This document shows, piece after piece, positions 44,754 through 56,568 of a stretch of DNA of 64,000 nt (position 1 is its first letter; every line of letters starts with the position of its first letter). The stretch lies in NCBI GenBank assembly GCA_020881915.1, contig JAJFPB010000013.1:434001-498000 (forward strand), read 5' to 3'. The translations under genes were made by a program, and so were the position numbers. Under the pieces are notes generated by a model that did not search any database, had not been told where the DNA came from, and saw nothing but the letters and a program-made list of their open reading frames with translations. The DNA is from Paramyrothecium sp. XJ0827 (taxonomy: Eukaryota > Ascomycota > Sordariomycetes > Hypocreales > Stachybotryaceae).

Positions 44754-45341
44754 TTAGCTAGTTTTGCAAACATCTATTTTTACTTTACTTGCCTCCTGGT
44801 TGTGTCCAAGGTTCCAAGCGTTTTCGAATTCTCCAAGGATCTCATTGTAATAGGCGTCTGTGTTGCCTGCTGTGGAAGGAGCAAGCTTTTTCGACGACTT
44901 TTTCGACGACTTTCTCGACGACTTTCTGACAACTGCGGTAGAAATGGTTGGTGAAGTTTGAACGTCAGCGGCCTTGGCAGGTTCGGACGCCGACGTACTG
45001 GTACTACTTGTCTTCTCAGTATTATCTTCAGATATTACTAATTGGTCATTAAGTAGTAGTTTCTCAAGTAATTTTTTGTTCAAGTTCTGGTCTTTCTTTG
45101 CCAACCATTCCCTCAACCAGACAACTTGTTCCGGGCCATAGTCTGATCGTTTGAAAATCTTCATGAAGTCTTTTGTAACAATGACATGAGTTGCATCGAC
45201 AAGTGAAGTAGCAGTTTTAATTCCAAATTTGGTCATGAAAACTTCTGCTGATTTTGGAGGGTTGGCCACTCGGAATTCCTTAACGGTGCTCTTGGAGGGC
45301 TTTATATTCAGGAAAAGAAACCTAGGCTTGGAATCGCTCAT
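44754..45341 (-). CDS. Lys/Ser-rich hypothetical protein (195 aa), possibly BRCT-like
   Basis: An intact frame from the ATG at 45341. Residues 1-90 look like a compact alpha/beta domain (RFLFLNIKPS ... TSLVDATHVIVTKDF ... WLREWLAKK). The pattern of hydrophobic strands, then a THVIV strand, then a Trp-containing helix recalls a BRCT fold, but the match is by shape only. Residues 105-160 are Ser/Thr/Lys-rich with a tandem KSSRKSSKKSSKK run that suggests DNA or RNA contact or nuclear import. The C-terminus is helical. No family is assigned. Confidence 0.5.
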   Translation of the reverse strand: MSDSKPRFLFLNIKPSKSTVKEFRVANPPKSAEVFMTKFGIKTATSLVDATHVIVTKDFMKIFKRSDYGPEQVVWLREWLAKKDQNLNKKLLEKLLLNDQLVISEDNTEKTSSTSTSASEPAKAADVQTSPTISTAVVRKSSRKSSKKSSKKLAPSTAGNTDAYYNEILGEFENAWNLGHNQEASKVKIDVCKTS

Positions 45342-46288
45342 GGTACGCTGGGAAAGGGTGCGAAGGGATGAAGACCAGCGATTGTGTTATATACACGTAC
45401 GAAGAGATGTGAAGGTCAACGAATACTGGAAAAGATCGTGTGGAATATAGATGACTTGCCTAAAACGAAGTTAGACTATGACTTACAAATTTCTTACCAT
45501 AAAAACTAACCGTAACATGTATAGAAATATCCCGGGTGCTGGCAAATTGCTATTGCAACACTGGGCTACGCACCTAACTCTGAAGTTGGTCATTTTAATG
45601 CAGAGGGACCAGGTAATTTAGTATAGAGGCTAAGTGCCAAGACTGGTAACTTGCAATGGCCGGTATTGTCGTGAACTGATAGTGCGGCAGAAGTACTGTA
45701 AAACACTTATGTAAAAGGAATACTCGCTTTGCTTATGAGCTACTGCACGATAGTCCAGATTTAACTCTCAAATTTATGAGCATGATCGGAACAGTTGAGA
45801 CTCAGGGCCCGATTTTCCTTACTGACTGGGCTTTCGTGCCAGCCACTCTGGGGTACAGCAAGATATTGGACAAAAAAATAAAAACACCTTCGACTAATTA
45901 TTTGTTTGCAGAAGGAAAATAAAGGCATCGTAGAGCCAGTTCTACCATTACTCACCGTTCGTTGGATTAAGCTACCATGCCTTGAGCAACGGTCTCGCGT
46001 GTCTTTGTTACCAACCTTAGGAAGAGGTCTGACTCCACGCTTTCCAACGTAAAGCAAACCCGTAATATCATAAAACCAGAAAACTTAGCATCCGTTCTTC
46101 AAAGATATCACTCTCATATGTGACACTGATCGCGATATTTAACTCGCTTCCATTCATAAATTTCTCTTATCATTGTGACTCTATGGAGGGACAGAAATCG
46201 AAATACGAGCAAAAGATTTAGTGGCAACCCCGGGAACACCCGACTCCCTAGGTAGAGCAAAGTCTACTAACCTACTACCGCATACCCT
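45342..46288. other. Stretch without a convincing gene
   Basis: Mostly AT-rich with scattered short frames; nothing recognisable. Confidence 0.4.
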
Positions 46289-47070
46289 TCACGAGCAGTG
46301 AAAGTACAGGCTCAATTTCGAAAAGTCACAAACCTTGATAGAGCTAGGGTCGTCATAAGCAAAGGAGTAGGCGTCAGGACAAACCTGCTTAAACCATGGG
46401 TTACTAGGAGGACATCGCTCCGGAACACTGAAATCGCCCGTGCAACAAAACTGGTCCGACTTGTAGAGTGCACAGTTGGATAGACACCCGTAGATTTCTC
46501 GAGACTTTCTGTGATGTTGATTAATGCTCGACCATACCAGATTACTCACCGGACATATCATATCGCCCATTTCATCCCTGCCCAAGAAGGGTGGGACATC
46601 GCACGAGATAGTGGGGCAGGTCTCTTCAGAGGGAACGGCAGTCATACCCATAGAGAATCCGTCGACTTCCTACGTCAGCATGGAATGTCACTATCCGTGA
46701 CAGCGGGTCACCAACCAAGACTGAGGTTATACCACACCTCATCCAATTCAGCCGTCAGCTCAAAGAGTGTGCCATTGGTGGCAGACCGACCCCAGCATGT
46801 TGAGCTTGAGCAGCTACCTACGGCGCAGTCAGTTGCGCCCGTGGAGCAATACTGTCGTGGCCAGATCCTGCCGCTCCAAGGGCGGGGGAGAGGGGCCGTC
46901 GTAAACCTCGCATACGGCTCCAGAGCTAACCCGTTGGGTAAAGGGTCATCTATTGTTACCCCATTCACAATTTGGTCTCCCGTGATGGCAGGCCAGACTA
47001 TCTGGCTACTACAATTGTTGATCAGCTCGAAGGAGATGCTATTGAATGGGCTATAGATGTTGAGAGACAT
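46289..47070 (-). CDS. Thaumatin-like protein, three exons
   Basis: Exons on the minus strand are 47070-46716, 46665-46550 and 46504-46289. The introns are 50 and 45 nt and phases agree (228 aa). The thaumatin fold is shown by the N-terminal NNCSSQIVWP, a Cys-rich run (YCSTGATDCAVGSCSSSTCWG), then SLVDGFSMGM, a CPTISCDVP segment, GCLSNCALY, QFCCTGDF and the FKQVCPDAYSFAYDD block. Such proteins are secreted and some cleave beta-1,3-glucan. No signal peptide is evident at this start, so a first exon is probably missing from the model. The last residues after DDPSSIK do not resemble the family's usual end, so the true 3' exon may lie elsewhere or be lost. Confidence 0.78.
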
Positions 47071-47365
47071 TTGAGTGTGCTTCGAGGGAAGAAGGAAGAT
47101 AACACCAGGTGGGCTTTAGTAATATATACTTCTAGTAATATGTACTGGGGAGGGCGTGGTAATTCTCACTACTCTAGGAGGAGCTCGTATTTTTATGAAG
47201 CAATGGAACACGCTGCGCCAAATATCGACAAGATTTTTTTTAGAATGCCGCTACTCCTCCCCTTGCCTTACCTGCGTAGAAACAAAAAATGGACCATAAT
47301 ATGGAAAGTGCAGTAGAAGAGTATTGCTAAATTAAATATCCCTTGCACAGGCACAGAATATGCTT

Positions 47366-50088
47366 TCAGTGGACTGTGGAGCATGCAGATTCTTTGGCGT
47401 CGTGATGTCTTGTGACACTGAACAACGCACCTACACTGCGGGAGATGCTCCCAATCCCCATCCCCCGATATCTGCTTGGGCGACGATGAGGTGGTCCGAC
47501 TAACAAGGATTTGGAACTTTCGTGTGATTCACGATGCTCAGAGCCTAGCTCATGCATGGTCGGTTGGGCCGCTTGTTCATCTTTCACAGAAGAAAAAGGG
47601 GATTCGATGATGCTCTGCTCGTCCCCCCCGATACAAAGTCGAACCTCAAATTGAATGTTAAGTGAGGTGACTCTTATCTTCATTTCTCTTGCAAATTCGT
47701 CCGGTTTTTCAACTTCCTTCAAGTCATCTTCGCGAACTGCAGGACAAACGACTGATGTTTGATCACCGTCTTCCGTTCGATACAGAAGTTTAAAGGAAGC
47801 TCCTTGGCGTCGGAGGTAGAACAAGGGATTCATCTGAGCTCTTCGACCGGCAGTTCGGTATTTTATCTCGAAGCGGCATTCTGTTTCCCTAGAATAGAAC
47901 CGCGGTGGTTGAAATTCCACATAGAAACATGACGCTAGCACGTTGAGCATGGTCGGAAAGGAATAAACACGGGGTCCGAGAATGTATGTCTCGCATCGGA
48001 CAACAAAATGAAGCCTCTCGGGTTCCTCAACGTATCTGGGCACCAGTATTAGTCGTCGGCAAAAGCCCAGGTTGAGTTTTAAGATAAACCCACTTTGTTA
48101 CGAGCCACAGACCACCGCTTCCCCACTTCCAGACATTTGCCCTTTGGTCGTCTGCATGACGCTGAGCGAATAAGTCAGAAATTTGCCAACAGACCGAGTC
48201 TCCTATTGTGATAGTTTTAGATGTGATTCGAAGCTGTCCTTGCTGCAAATGGTAGGCACAAGCTTCCAATGTCCATCCCTTTACAAAAATGGCAATGATG
48301 AAGTAGATGCCTACGAAGCGACGCTTGTCAGTGGTGCACTTGACCAAAGTCGTGCTGTTGGTTTGAAGTTTGCGTACCGCAGCCGTCTCCAATTGCGATA
48401 TCGAAGTAGTTGGAGATATCTAGCGTCTGCCACGTATCATTATCACGAAGTCTCAGCAGAAACTGAAGCATATCGTCCCAGTCCGTGCCCCTCAACTCCA
48501 AGGCTCGAAGCCCGGCGGTGCGAGGGATCACTCGAGCTGACTGAATGTCTGACTGCTGGCATACCGGACATCGCGGCTGGCTCGAATCTTCTGTCGTCAA
48601 TTCCGTCCCCCTACACTGAAGAAATTGAGAGAGTGTAATGTTTCCAACCTCACCGCGTTTACGGGGTAATGTAGGATACGTTTTTACTTTCGTTGCCAGC
48701 AGAACGTGACTCGTACAGCGGCGACACAGATAAACGGCCGCAGTCGAGGGGATAGTTTTCATTCCTGCCGAGGATGCAGAAAGAACAAAATAACGTGCCA
48801 TGGCCAATTGACGAGTCGCTGGTTGTGTTAAAAGTGTGCATACACGCTAGCCATTGCCTTGTTGTTCTTTCTTCGTTCTCATTGGTTTCCGTCTCATGAA
48901 AAGTGCGTGCAATAAACCTGAACCGATCATTTACTTGATTAAAAACCTCTGGCTTTCGGCATGTGTTTGTTGCGATTGCAACGGGCCTGGCGTAGATCCT
49001 GTCGAATACCAGTTCAGGGGAGAAACCTGTGCACAAGTGCTTTTCAGATCCAAGGATATTTGGTTGGCAAAGAGTTTGGACTTACGAGGTAAGAATGATG
49101 TGGAGGCGTCCAGTACGAGCGCCGAAGCGACGATGTCTATAATGGTGAGGGTAGTTTTCTCACTTGTGTGCAGAAACTCAGTTAGATGCGTGGCTATTTG
49201 CGCCGAAGGGATTGAGTCGCCAGAACAACTCATTAGTTCGAGGGCGTCGAGGCACTTTTGAGGCTGCTTTACATGCTGTGCCACGAGCCTGCGTAGGAGT
49301 GCACTCTGCTGTAAGCCCGTGAAGCTTTTCCGAGCCCTGCGGTGATCTCTACCGCCATGCTTCGAGAACCAGGTCAGGACACCTGTCCTCGTCCAAGATT
49401 TTGGGACATGCAAAACCTCCACGTGCGCCATTTTCTGGTGAATTATGCGATGCATTGTGCTAGAAGGCCGTGCTGGGAACTGTTTCCTGACTCTTTCCCC
49501 GAAGGTCCTGGTCAGTGGCGCCGAGATTGGTTCGGTTTCGCAAGAAGCGGGTATCACGATTGAAACGCGAGGATATAGTCGGCCTTCGTCATAACTCGTA
49601 TCAAATATCCATGAGAGGAGGTTGCATAAAGCACGATCTAGACTGTCGACGTCATCAGCGAATATGAACATCACGTCTGCGATCACAGACAATGCGTTCC
49701 AGCAGAGCATCCATAGTCTTTGTCCTAATGAGTAACGTTCGGGGCCCAGAGAATGCTTCTGCCAGGTACTACGGTCGTTCTCATAGCGTTTGAGATCTCC
49801 AGCGCAAGCATCAAGCTGGCAACTCAACAGCATGGTTGTTGGGAAGTGCGTGACTCTGAGCGCACTCTTCTTGCCAGTCTGATGTGGTCTTGTGGTCCTC
49901 TTCTTTCCCAGTGGCCCTCTCTTGGTCGCGTCAGCGATAGTTAAGATGGTAAGAGCTTGTTGGTCTCTCCTCTCATCGAAAGCTCTGTATGCTGCCAAAT
50001 TCTCGAATAGAACATGCTGGTCATGGAGGCCGACCCCGGATCCGATATGTAGATAGTCATACGATAGGTTGTTTGTATCTGAACACAT
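47366..50088 (-). CDS. Large multi-exon hypothetical protein with Cys-pair region
   Basis: A chain of overlapping minus-strand frames (50211-48931, 49036-48659, 48807-48328, 48392-48027, 48043-47366) forms one gene of roughly 850 codons. The first in-frame ATG is at 50088. One junction is clear: a GTAAGT donor near 49091 and an ACAG acceptor near 49032 join in phase after FLPR and continue FSPELVFDR. Other junctions are unresolved. The N-terminal half has FIFADDVDSLDRALCNLLSW, an expression typical of several large fungal proteins of unknown role. The middle has CRRC and CPVC pairs, about 55 residues apart, that could bind zinc. The C-terminal part is beta-rich. I do not assign a function. 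Confidence 0.45.
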
Positions 50089-50404
50089 TTGGTCCAACTC
50101 AGCTCTATGCAGAGGTATCAGCTGAGAGTATGGTTGCTTTTGGGAGGGTTCAGTCAAGATGACTAGATAGAGGATAAAGTTGGTGCATTTGTTTGTTTTG
50201 ACCGACACCACGATGGATGAGCATGACTATAGTTATGAAACGACCCAAGCTTTTGATTAGTAAAGAGGTGGACAACTTGTACTCAGAAACATTGTGGGAT
50301 CTCACCCATGTGGTCGAACGCCTCCGCGCACAACATGGCCTTCCGATCTACTTAAAGATAAACTGCTGTAATTTCTGCTGGATATTCCATTTTGTTCCTT
50401 GGAC

Positions 50405-51058
50405 ATGGGTCGTAAGAAAATTAGCCTAGAAAAAATCACCAAGCCCGGGCCCTGCAAAGCCACATTCACCCGGAGAAAATTCGGGTTGTTTAAGAAAGCA
50501 TACGAGTTGGGCATTCTCACGGGGTGTGAAGTGACCCTTTCGGTTCGGACTGAGGATGGAACGGAACACCACTTCGATCCCGCCGATTTTGCATTACATC
50601 CCCCTCCGGCACCTGCAGAGGGGCCCAAGGGACACCCAAAGTTCTCTGACTCCACTAGCGATCTGCCATCACGATCCAATATGGAAATGGAAATGAGACC
50701 TAATTCACTCATCCCTTTGCCCAGTCAAGAGTTTCCATCATTGGATGCCCTTCAAATGGAAGAATTTCTCCAGGATTCACAGACCTCAACAGCCCTACTC
50801 GGCTCTCCTGCTTTCGGAGGCCTGATGTGGGCTGACTACCTCCACCTTCCTAATCCATCTGACCAGTGGTTTACCTCTCATATGCTCTATCCGTTTAATG
50901 ATGGGTCCCTACAGCCTAGCCTCCTTCCGCAGTATGACAACAGTTACATTGGATGGTCGTTTGACCCTAGTGCCGTGCAACCATTGACCTTTCCAGTGTC
51001 ACTGCAGGAAGCACCATTGAATTCGCCCAGTTTGAGCGACTTCGTATTAGCGTTCTAG
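50405..51058 (+). CDS. Short divergent MADS-box transcription factor
   Basis: 217 aa from the ATG at 50405. Residues 1-60 form a MADS box (MGRKKISLEKI, TFTRRKFGLFKKAYELGILTGCEVTLSV). The basic helix and the FKKAYEL core are kept. The strand after it is altered compared with Mcm1/SRF or MEF2 types, with VRTEDGTEHHFDP. No K-box or SAM domain follows; the remaining residues are Pro/Ser/Leu/Asp-rich, like an activation domain. MADS factors bind CArG-type DNA as dimers. The gene is divergent from the large gene at 50088, with about 300 bp between starts. It is shorter than the usual fungal Mcm1- and RlmA-type proteins and may be a partial paralogue. Confidence 0.75.
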   Translation: MGRKKISLEKITKPGPCKATFTRRKFGLFKKAYELGILTGCEVTLSVRTEDGTEHHFDPADFALHPPPAPAEGPKGHPKFSDSTSDLPSRSNMEMEMRPNSLIPLPSQEFPSLDALQMEEFLQDSQTSTALLGSPAFGGLMWADYLHLPNPSDQWFTSHMLYPFNDGSLQPSLLPQYDNSYIGWSFDPSAVQPLTFPVSLQEAPLNSPSLSDFVLAF

Positions 51059-52817
51059 GCTTCGTGGGGCTTCACGTCCCAGTGACCAACAAAATCTCGG
51101 CTTTCGTCCCTAGGACTCGAGACTGTGTACATTTATTTAGCGGGTTTTGGCGTCTTGAGTCATCATATTTTCGTTCGTCTTGTTACACTTTCGTGACCCA
51201 CAATATCATCAACATGTGCAAGCGCAACACTAGCTTCAAACATACTCTCGGCAGCAAATTTATGATTTCAACGCTTGGATTTGACGTGCGCTGAGGCAGT
51301 GCAGCTAGGCCGCGTTTAAGTTTTCTTTCCTTAGTGTCTCGAGCACTCTTTGAACATCTCGACCTGAAAAGCTGTTGCACCAAATATAGCAGAGTTCATT
51401 GAAATAGCGACCACACATGCTACCCACAGTGCCAAGAACTAACAGGTTTTGTGCTGTCCAACTCATATGCCTGCACGGTCACTTGTTTGGTCATATCGCG
51501 CCTTTCGTCACCTGACTGTCGTTTGATATCGTCTTTGCAGTGAACAGACTCCCCTTGAAGCTCGGCAACTAGTTTGGTCACTTGCATGACACCTGATGTT
51601 GTCCATACTGTTCGACAACAGCATAGATCATGTACTTCCCTAGAAAGCTGAAGCTCAAGAGTTTGGCGTCGCCTACTCTTGTACTCAGCACACTGTCTCC
51701 TGGCACAGACCAATAAGTCTAGTACATCATCTGGCGGTAATTTCGAAGGATTGGACCGACGTTTCTTGCATAAAAAACAGATCAAATATCTGAATTGTTC
51801 AATGTCACTACCTAGAACAGCTCTAGAGCAACGATTCCCTTCGTGAACTTGGGTCCGTCTTCACAAACAGTATTCATGAGTTAGAGCGGTCGCTACTCTG
51901 CTGGATAAGAAACAGGGAACTTACCTTTCACAGATCGACAAAAAAGAGCCCATTCTCTGGATGGCTTCACTCTATCGGAAGATGTAACAAAAATGACGGG
52001 TGATAATCCACAATTCATTTCCTGACGAAAGAACGTTGAATATGAATCTCGCGACCTTTACAGCAGCTAGCCATGAGAGGACTTCATGTAGCTATGGATC
52101 CTTCCAGTACTATGAGAGTTTATTGAACATGACTAGTCGTTTCATATGTGATGCCCTGGGATCTTACTTTGGAAATCACAAATTCTCTGTCGTAGCGCTG
52201 ACCCTTTATAGTTACCCGCGGGTGTAGCCCCTTATAGTGATTGCTTCTTAATGCGCCAATTCGTGATGCGAGGATTTTAAGTAAACATGATCTCAATATT
52301 TTGGGGGCACGAAGACGATAAATTTACGTGTCGGAAGGGGGTGTGCAGTTAATGTCACTTGCCGTGCCACTGTAATTGATCGTGGTCGATTGAAACGTTA
52401 ATTGCCCGCGGATTGAGCGACTGGCCTCGGAGACGCGGAAGTGGGCAACCTGCCTGGGAGGCTAGCGGTACCAGTTCCATACTGCGCGATATTCTACGCA
52501 TTCAGGCTTCGTGGCTATTGTAATAGATTCGCTCCAGTTACACGCAACTTCACTGGAAAATCCGCCGGAAAGCTCGGGAGTTTAATACCAGAAGGGCATA
52601 TTGTGGCACTTCTTGTGCAGTACGGGTACTACACCGGCAGATGTTGCTCCGAGGTAACTGACGCCAACAGGGGACACAACGGCGAGATGACGAACATAAG
52701 CTGTGGTCAGGGAATATGGTCTATAATTCAGTTAGAAATCTCTCGCCTTGACGGCAAAATTTCAAATACTAAGACGTCAAGAAAGTCAAATACTCCAGGC
52801 ACCCTATACCGCACCGG
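51059..52817. other. Stretch without a convincing gene (1.7 kb)
   Basis: A minus-strand frame at 51420-51785 is Cys-rich but lacks an ATG start. A plus frame at 52441-52863 ends where the alpha-galactosidase similarity begins in another frame and is probably not real. Confidence 0.35.
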
Positions 52818-55001
52818 TACCGGTATATCAGCCACGTCGATGATTATACTGGTGATATTGTAGGAGATCATTTCGGTGCACCTGTGGACGAGAATCCCAT
52901 AGCACGGGTGCAGCCTCATCGTCACGGCTGGGCTACCCAAGGTTATGTGAGGCGAGAATTTCCCATAGAGGCCGAGGCGACTTCCGAAGTCCTGCAATAG
53001 AAATTACGCATGGGAAGGGTCACACCGTGACCAACCTCAAGTACAAGTATCACGAGGTGGTGAATGGAAAGCCTTCACTCTGCGGTCTTCCGTGCACCTT
53101 CGGGGACACTGACGAGGTCACCACTCTGGTAATACATCTTATAGATGAGGAGAATTCTGTTCTTGTCGACTTGTTGTTCTCAATCTATCCGCACTTCGAT
53201 GCGATCGTGAGAAGCGCCAGAATTACAAATAATGGAATTGACAAGATCTCAATAGGAAAATTGTTCAGCTTTAGCGTTGACTTTCCCTTTAGGGAATATG
53301 AAATGCTCCAGCTCCAGGGCGATTGGGCCAGAGAATGTCACCGTATTCGCCGAAAGGTCGACTATGGACTCCAAGGGTGTGTGCACGAACGAGCGGAACG
53401 TGTCCCAAACATGGATTTATTGGCTAATGCATTTATCCCTGAGGTAGGTTCGAAAGCACCACCGGCTTCAGCTCACACTTCAACAACCCATTCATGACAA
53501 TCCTGACTCCCGAAACAAGAAACAACGGAATCTCAAAATGAGGCTTGGGGTTTCTCCCTTGTATACACGGGGTCTTTCAGCTGCGTGGTCGAAAAGAGCC
53601 CGCAAGGTCTAACACGCGTGCTGATGGGCATGAACCCTTCACACCTATCGTGGTCCCTTGGGCCAGGGCAAAGCTTTACGACACCTGAGTGTGTGTCAGT
53701 CTTCTCCAATGCAGGAGTAGGAGATATGTCGCGCAAGTTTCACCGACTCTATCGCCAAAACCTGCTCAGGAGCAAGCACGTGAATGTGCCACGTCCTGTG
53801 CTGCTGAACGTGTGGGAAGGGGTCCGATATGACTTTGATGAGCATACTGTCTATCAGCTTGCTGAAGAGTCTGCAAAGCTAGGTGTGAAGCTTTTCGTGC
53901 TCGACGACGGTTGGTTTGGCGACAAGTATCCGCGCACCAATGCACACGCCGGCCTAGGAGACTGGGTTGCGAATTCAGATCGCTTTCCGAACGGCTTTGG
54001 CACGATGGTAGATAAAATTAACAGGCTGAAGGCCATTGGTTCGGGCAAAAACCTCCAATTTGGTCTTTGGGTGGAGCCAGAAATGGTTAACAAGAGGTCG
54101 GAGCTCTACGAGCAGCACCCTGAATGGGCATTGCATGCAGCTACGAACCCAAGGACAGAATGCCGGCAACAGCTCGTACTCAACTTGGCTCTGCCGGAAG
54201 TACAAGCCTTCATTATCAAATCGATATCCGACATTCTCGAATCCATTCCCATCAAGTACATCAAGTGGGATAATAATCGTGGCATGCACGAAAGTCCATC
54301 ACCCGCCAATCATCCACGTCTACATGCTAGGACTTTACCATACTTTCGCCGTCCTAACTCAAAGATTTCCTGATGTTATTTGGGAGGGTTGCGCATCGGG
54401 AGGCGGGCGATTCGATCCAGGTATCCTGCAGTACTTTCCACAAGTCTGGGCCTCGGACAACACCGATGCTGTTGATCGACTTCACATCCAATTTGGCACA
54501 TCGCTCGTGTACCCTGCCTCCACCGTGGGTGCGCATGTCTCTGCAGTGCCCAACCAAGTGACTGGGCGAACAACATCCATCACTTTTCGAGCGCACGTTG
54601 CCATGATGGGTGGCTCGTTCGGTCTGGAGCTTGACCCTAGGGAATTGTCTGAGGATGATAGGTTGGCGATTCCCCAACTTATTGATCTTGCCGAGAAGGT
54701 CAATCCAATTGTGTTATCCGGCGACATGTATCGTCTTATTTTGCCGGATGCTTCAAATTTTCCTGCAGCATTCTTTGTTTCTGAGGATGGCCTATCCGCA
54801 GTTATTTTTGCATTCCAGCTGCAAATGAGACCGGTTCATAGTTTCCCAATGTTACATCTCCAGGGTCTGGACCCGGACGCGAGGTATAGGTTTGATGGCG
54901 CAGGTCCATATTCGGGAAAGACGTTAATGAATGGAGGCATAAAATTCAGTTTCGACAAAGACAATGACAGCAAGGTCGTCTTTCTGGAGAAGGTAGAATA
55001 A
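52818..55001 (+). pseudogene. GH36 alpha-galactosidase, N-truncated and frameshifted
   Basis: Similarity starts near 52818 (YISHVDDYTGDIVGDHFGAP) and runs to the stop at 55001 across several frames. The order is an N-terminal sandwich domain, [30 protein letters not shown], the nucleophile motif [19 protein letters not shown] and the acid/base motif SDNTDAVDR, so both catalytic Asp are kept. An intron (53377-53447, 71 nt) fits by phase. Three other changes are true frame breaks by one base: about 52968-52980, 53505-53525 and 54297-54310. No start codon or signal peptide is found upstream. Intact enzymes remove alpha-1,6-galactose from raffinose-type sugars and galactomannan. The breaks may be decay or base-calling errors. 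Confidence 0.85.
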
Positions 55002-55720
55002 TGGTCCTGAACTTGATGATACTTTCCCCCGTTGACCATTTATTTCCATTGAAGTCAAATCGTCATTAACCCCTTCCTGAAACCAATTGTTAGGGGTAAT
55101 ATGTCTTCCTGCTAACAAGCAGACGTGCTCAGGTTTATGTCTGACGAGACTGCCACTTTTCTAAGCACCACCAATATACAAGAACAGGGAAGTCATGATT
55201 TGGACAGCACAATGTGCCGCGAGGTATGGTCGTCCGGCAAGAAGCGAGGACATTGTTCCGAATCGGACACGCAACCTCGCAGAACGCCACCACTCTAGAC
55301 AATGGCCTAAGGGAGCCACTATCGATATTGAGTTGCATGATACGCCTCTTCCGAGCTTTGCGTGATACTGGATAAGCAGACCCCATACGCACTTCCTTTC
55401 TAGGTATCTTAGATGTAGGAGCCGCCTCAGTCAATGCTCTCCTATGTACGTAGTTTTACTCTTTGAGGCTCAAATTACACTGGCCTAAGCGAACGAGTTC
55501 TGACCACTATGTCAGCAAGAAACATGACAATGTTCCTTCAATTCTAGCAACCTGTGGGCTTCAACACGGTCCGCTCAACATGATCAAATCGCGGACAAGG
55601 GGTAATGGTGCATTGTCGTTGTATTATTCACTAAGCATAAACATTATAGGATTCTTGGGCTAAAGGCGTCTCAATGATCGTTCTTCTACAGATTCGTCCT
55701 ACACGTGGAGGCACCTTCGC
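55002..55720. other. Intergenic, convergent 3' ends
   Basis: Nothing recognisable; short frames only. Confidence 0.45.
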
Positions 55721-56568
55721 CTACCATGCTCTGTGCAAAAGCATCCATCTCCTGAGACGCTGAGCGAGTTGCAAATCCTTCTGCTGAACAGTCACACGTT
55801 TAGCGTGGATAGCACATAAATTTGCGTCTTCGAAAAGCTGGATGAGATAGGACTCAACTGCCTGTTGAAGAGCACCTATGGCGGAAGACTGGAATCTGAG
55901 GTCCCTCCTATGGTCCAAGGCTATCTCGCGGACCTGGAATCGTGTTAATTCTTAACCGTCATAAGTAAGATGTCGTGGCCTACCAGGCGCTGAAAAGGCT
56001 GCTTCCGAAGTAAAAGATCGGTTGACTTTTGATAATGACGAATTTCACGTAAGGCGACGGTCCCTGGTTTATAGCGATAAGGTTTCCGGGTACAGCTTCT
56101 GGGGCTAGGGATGGTTGGCGGTCGCGACTGTGGAGGTGGTGCAGTCGGCAGTGTCTCCGCGTGAGCGTGAGACTCCTCGAGGGCAGAACATGAGGGTCCT
56201 GCTCGAGGGATGGTTATTGGCGACAGGTGGGGACTTGAACCTTGCAGCTCTTGGGATTGTGCGCGATGTGGAGGTTCCACGATGATGGGAGAGCGATCTG
56301 ATGATTGTGGACTAGATACTGTTGTCTGCGATGCGCTGAACGTTGGTGTTGGCCACCATTGGTGCAGTGGTTGTGCGCTCGGTTGACTATGGACGCTGGC
56401 ACATGCACTCCCCGAAGCTTGTGTACTAAATAGGGTTGGTTGTACATTCAACGCACCCCTGCGGGGTGGAGCTGTTCATTGAAGTCAGTACAAGGATACG
56501 AAGTATGGGGAGCCGGGCTTTCTACCGGAGCCGCTGATGAGTCGGGGATGCCGCTTTGTAAGGGCCAT
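55721..56568 (-). CDS. Histone H3 variant with an enlarged N-terminal tail
   Basis: Exons on the minus strand are 56568-56492, 56425-55984 and 55933-55721. The introns are 66 and 50 nt and phases agree (243 aa). Residues 140-240 are a histone H3 fold: [79 protein letters not shown]. Loop 1 has the length and Phe of ordinary H3, not the longer Trp-containing form of CENP-A. The predicted N-terminus [13 protein letters not shown] recalls MARTKQTARKSTG of H3 (A1, T3, K4, R8, G12 kept; K9 replaced by Leu). Between this and the fold lie about 110 Ser/Pro/Gln-rich residues in place of the K14-K36 region. The fold would replace H3 in a nucleosome. Exon 1 is inferred because exon 2 has no ATG; the fold itself is certain. 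Confidence 0.82.

Noticed and set aside
51420..51785. Cys-rich 121-codon minus-strand frame
   Set aside because: The frame begins with TTG and lacks an early ATG; no motif and no supporting splice signal.
55721..56568. Calling the H3-like gene CENP-A
   Set aside because: A long divergent tail fits CENP-A, but loop 1 has ordinary H3 length with [11 protein letters not shown], not the longer RWQ form.
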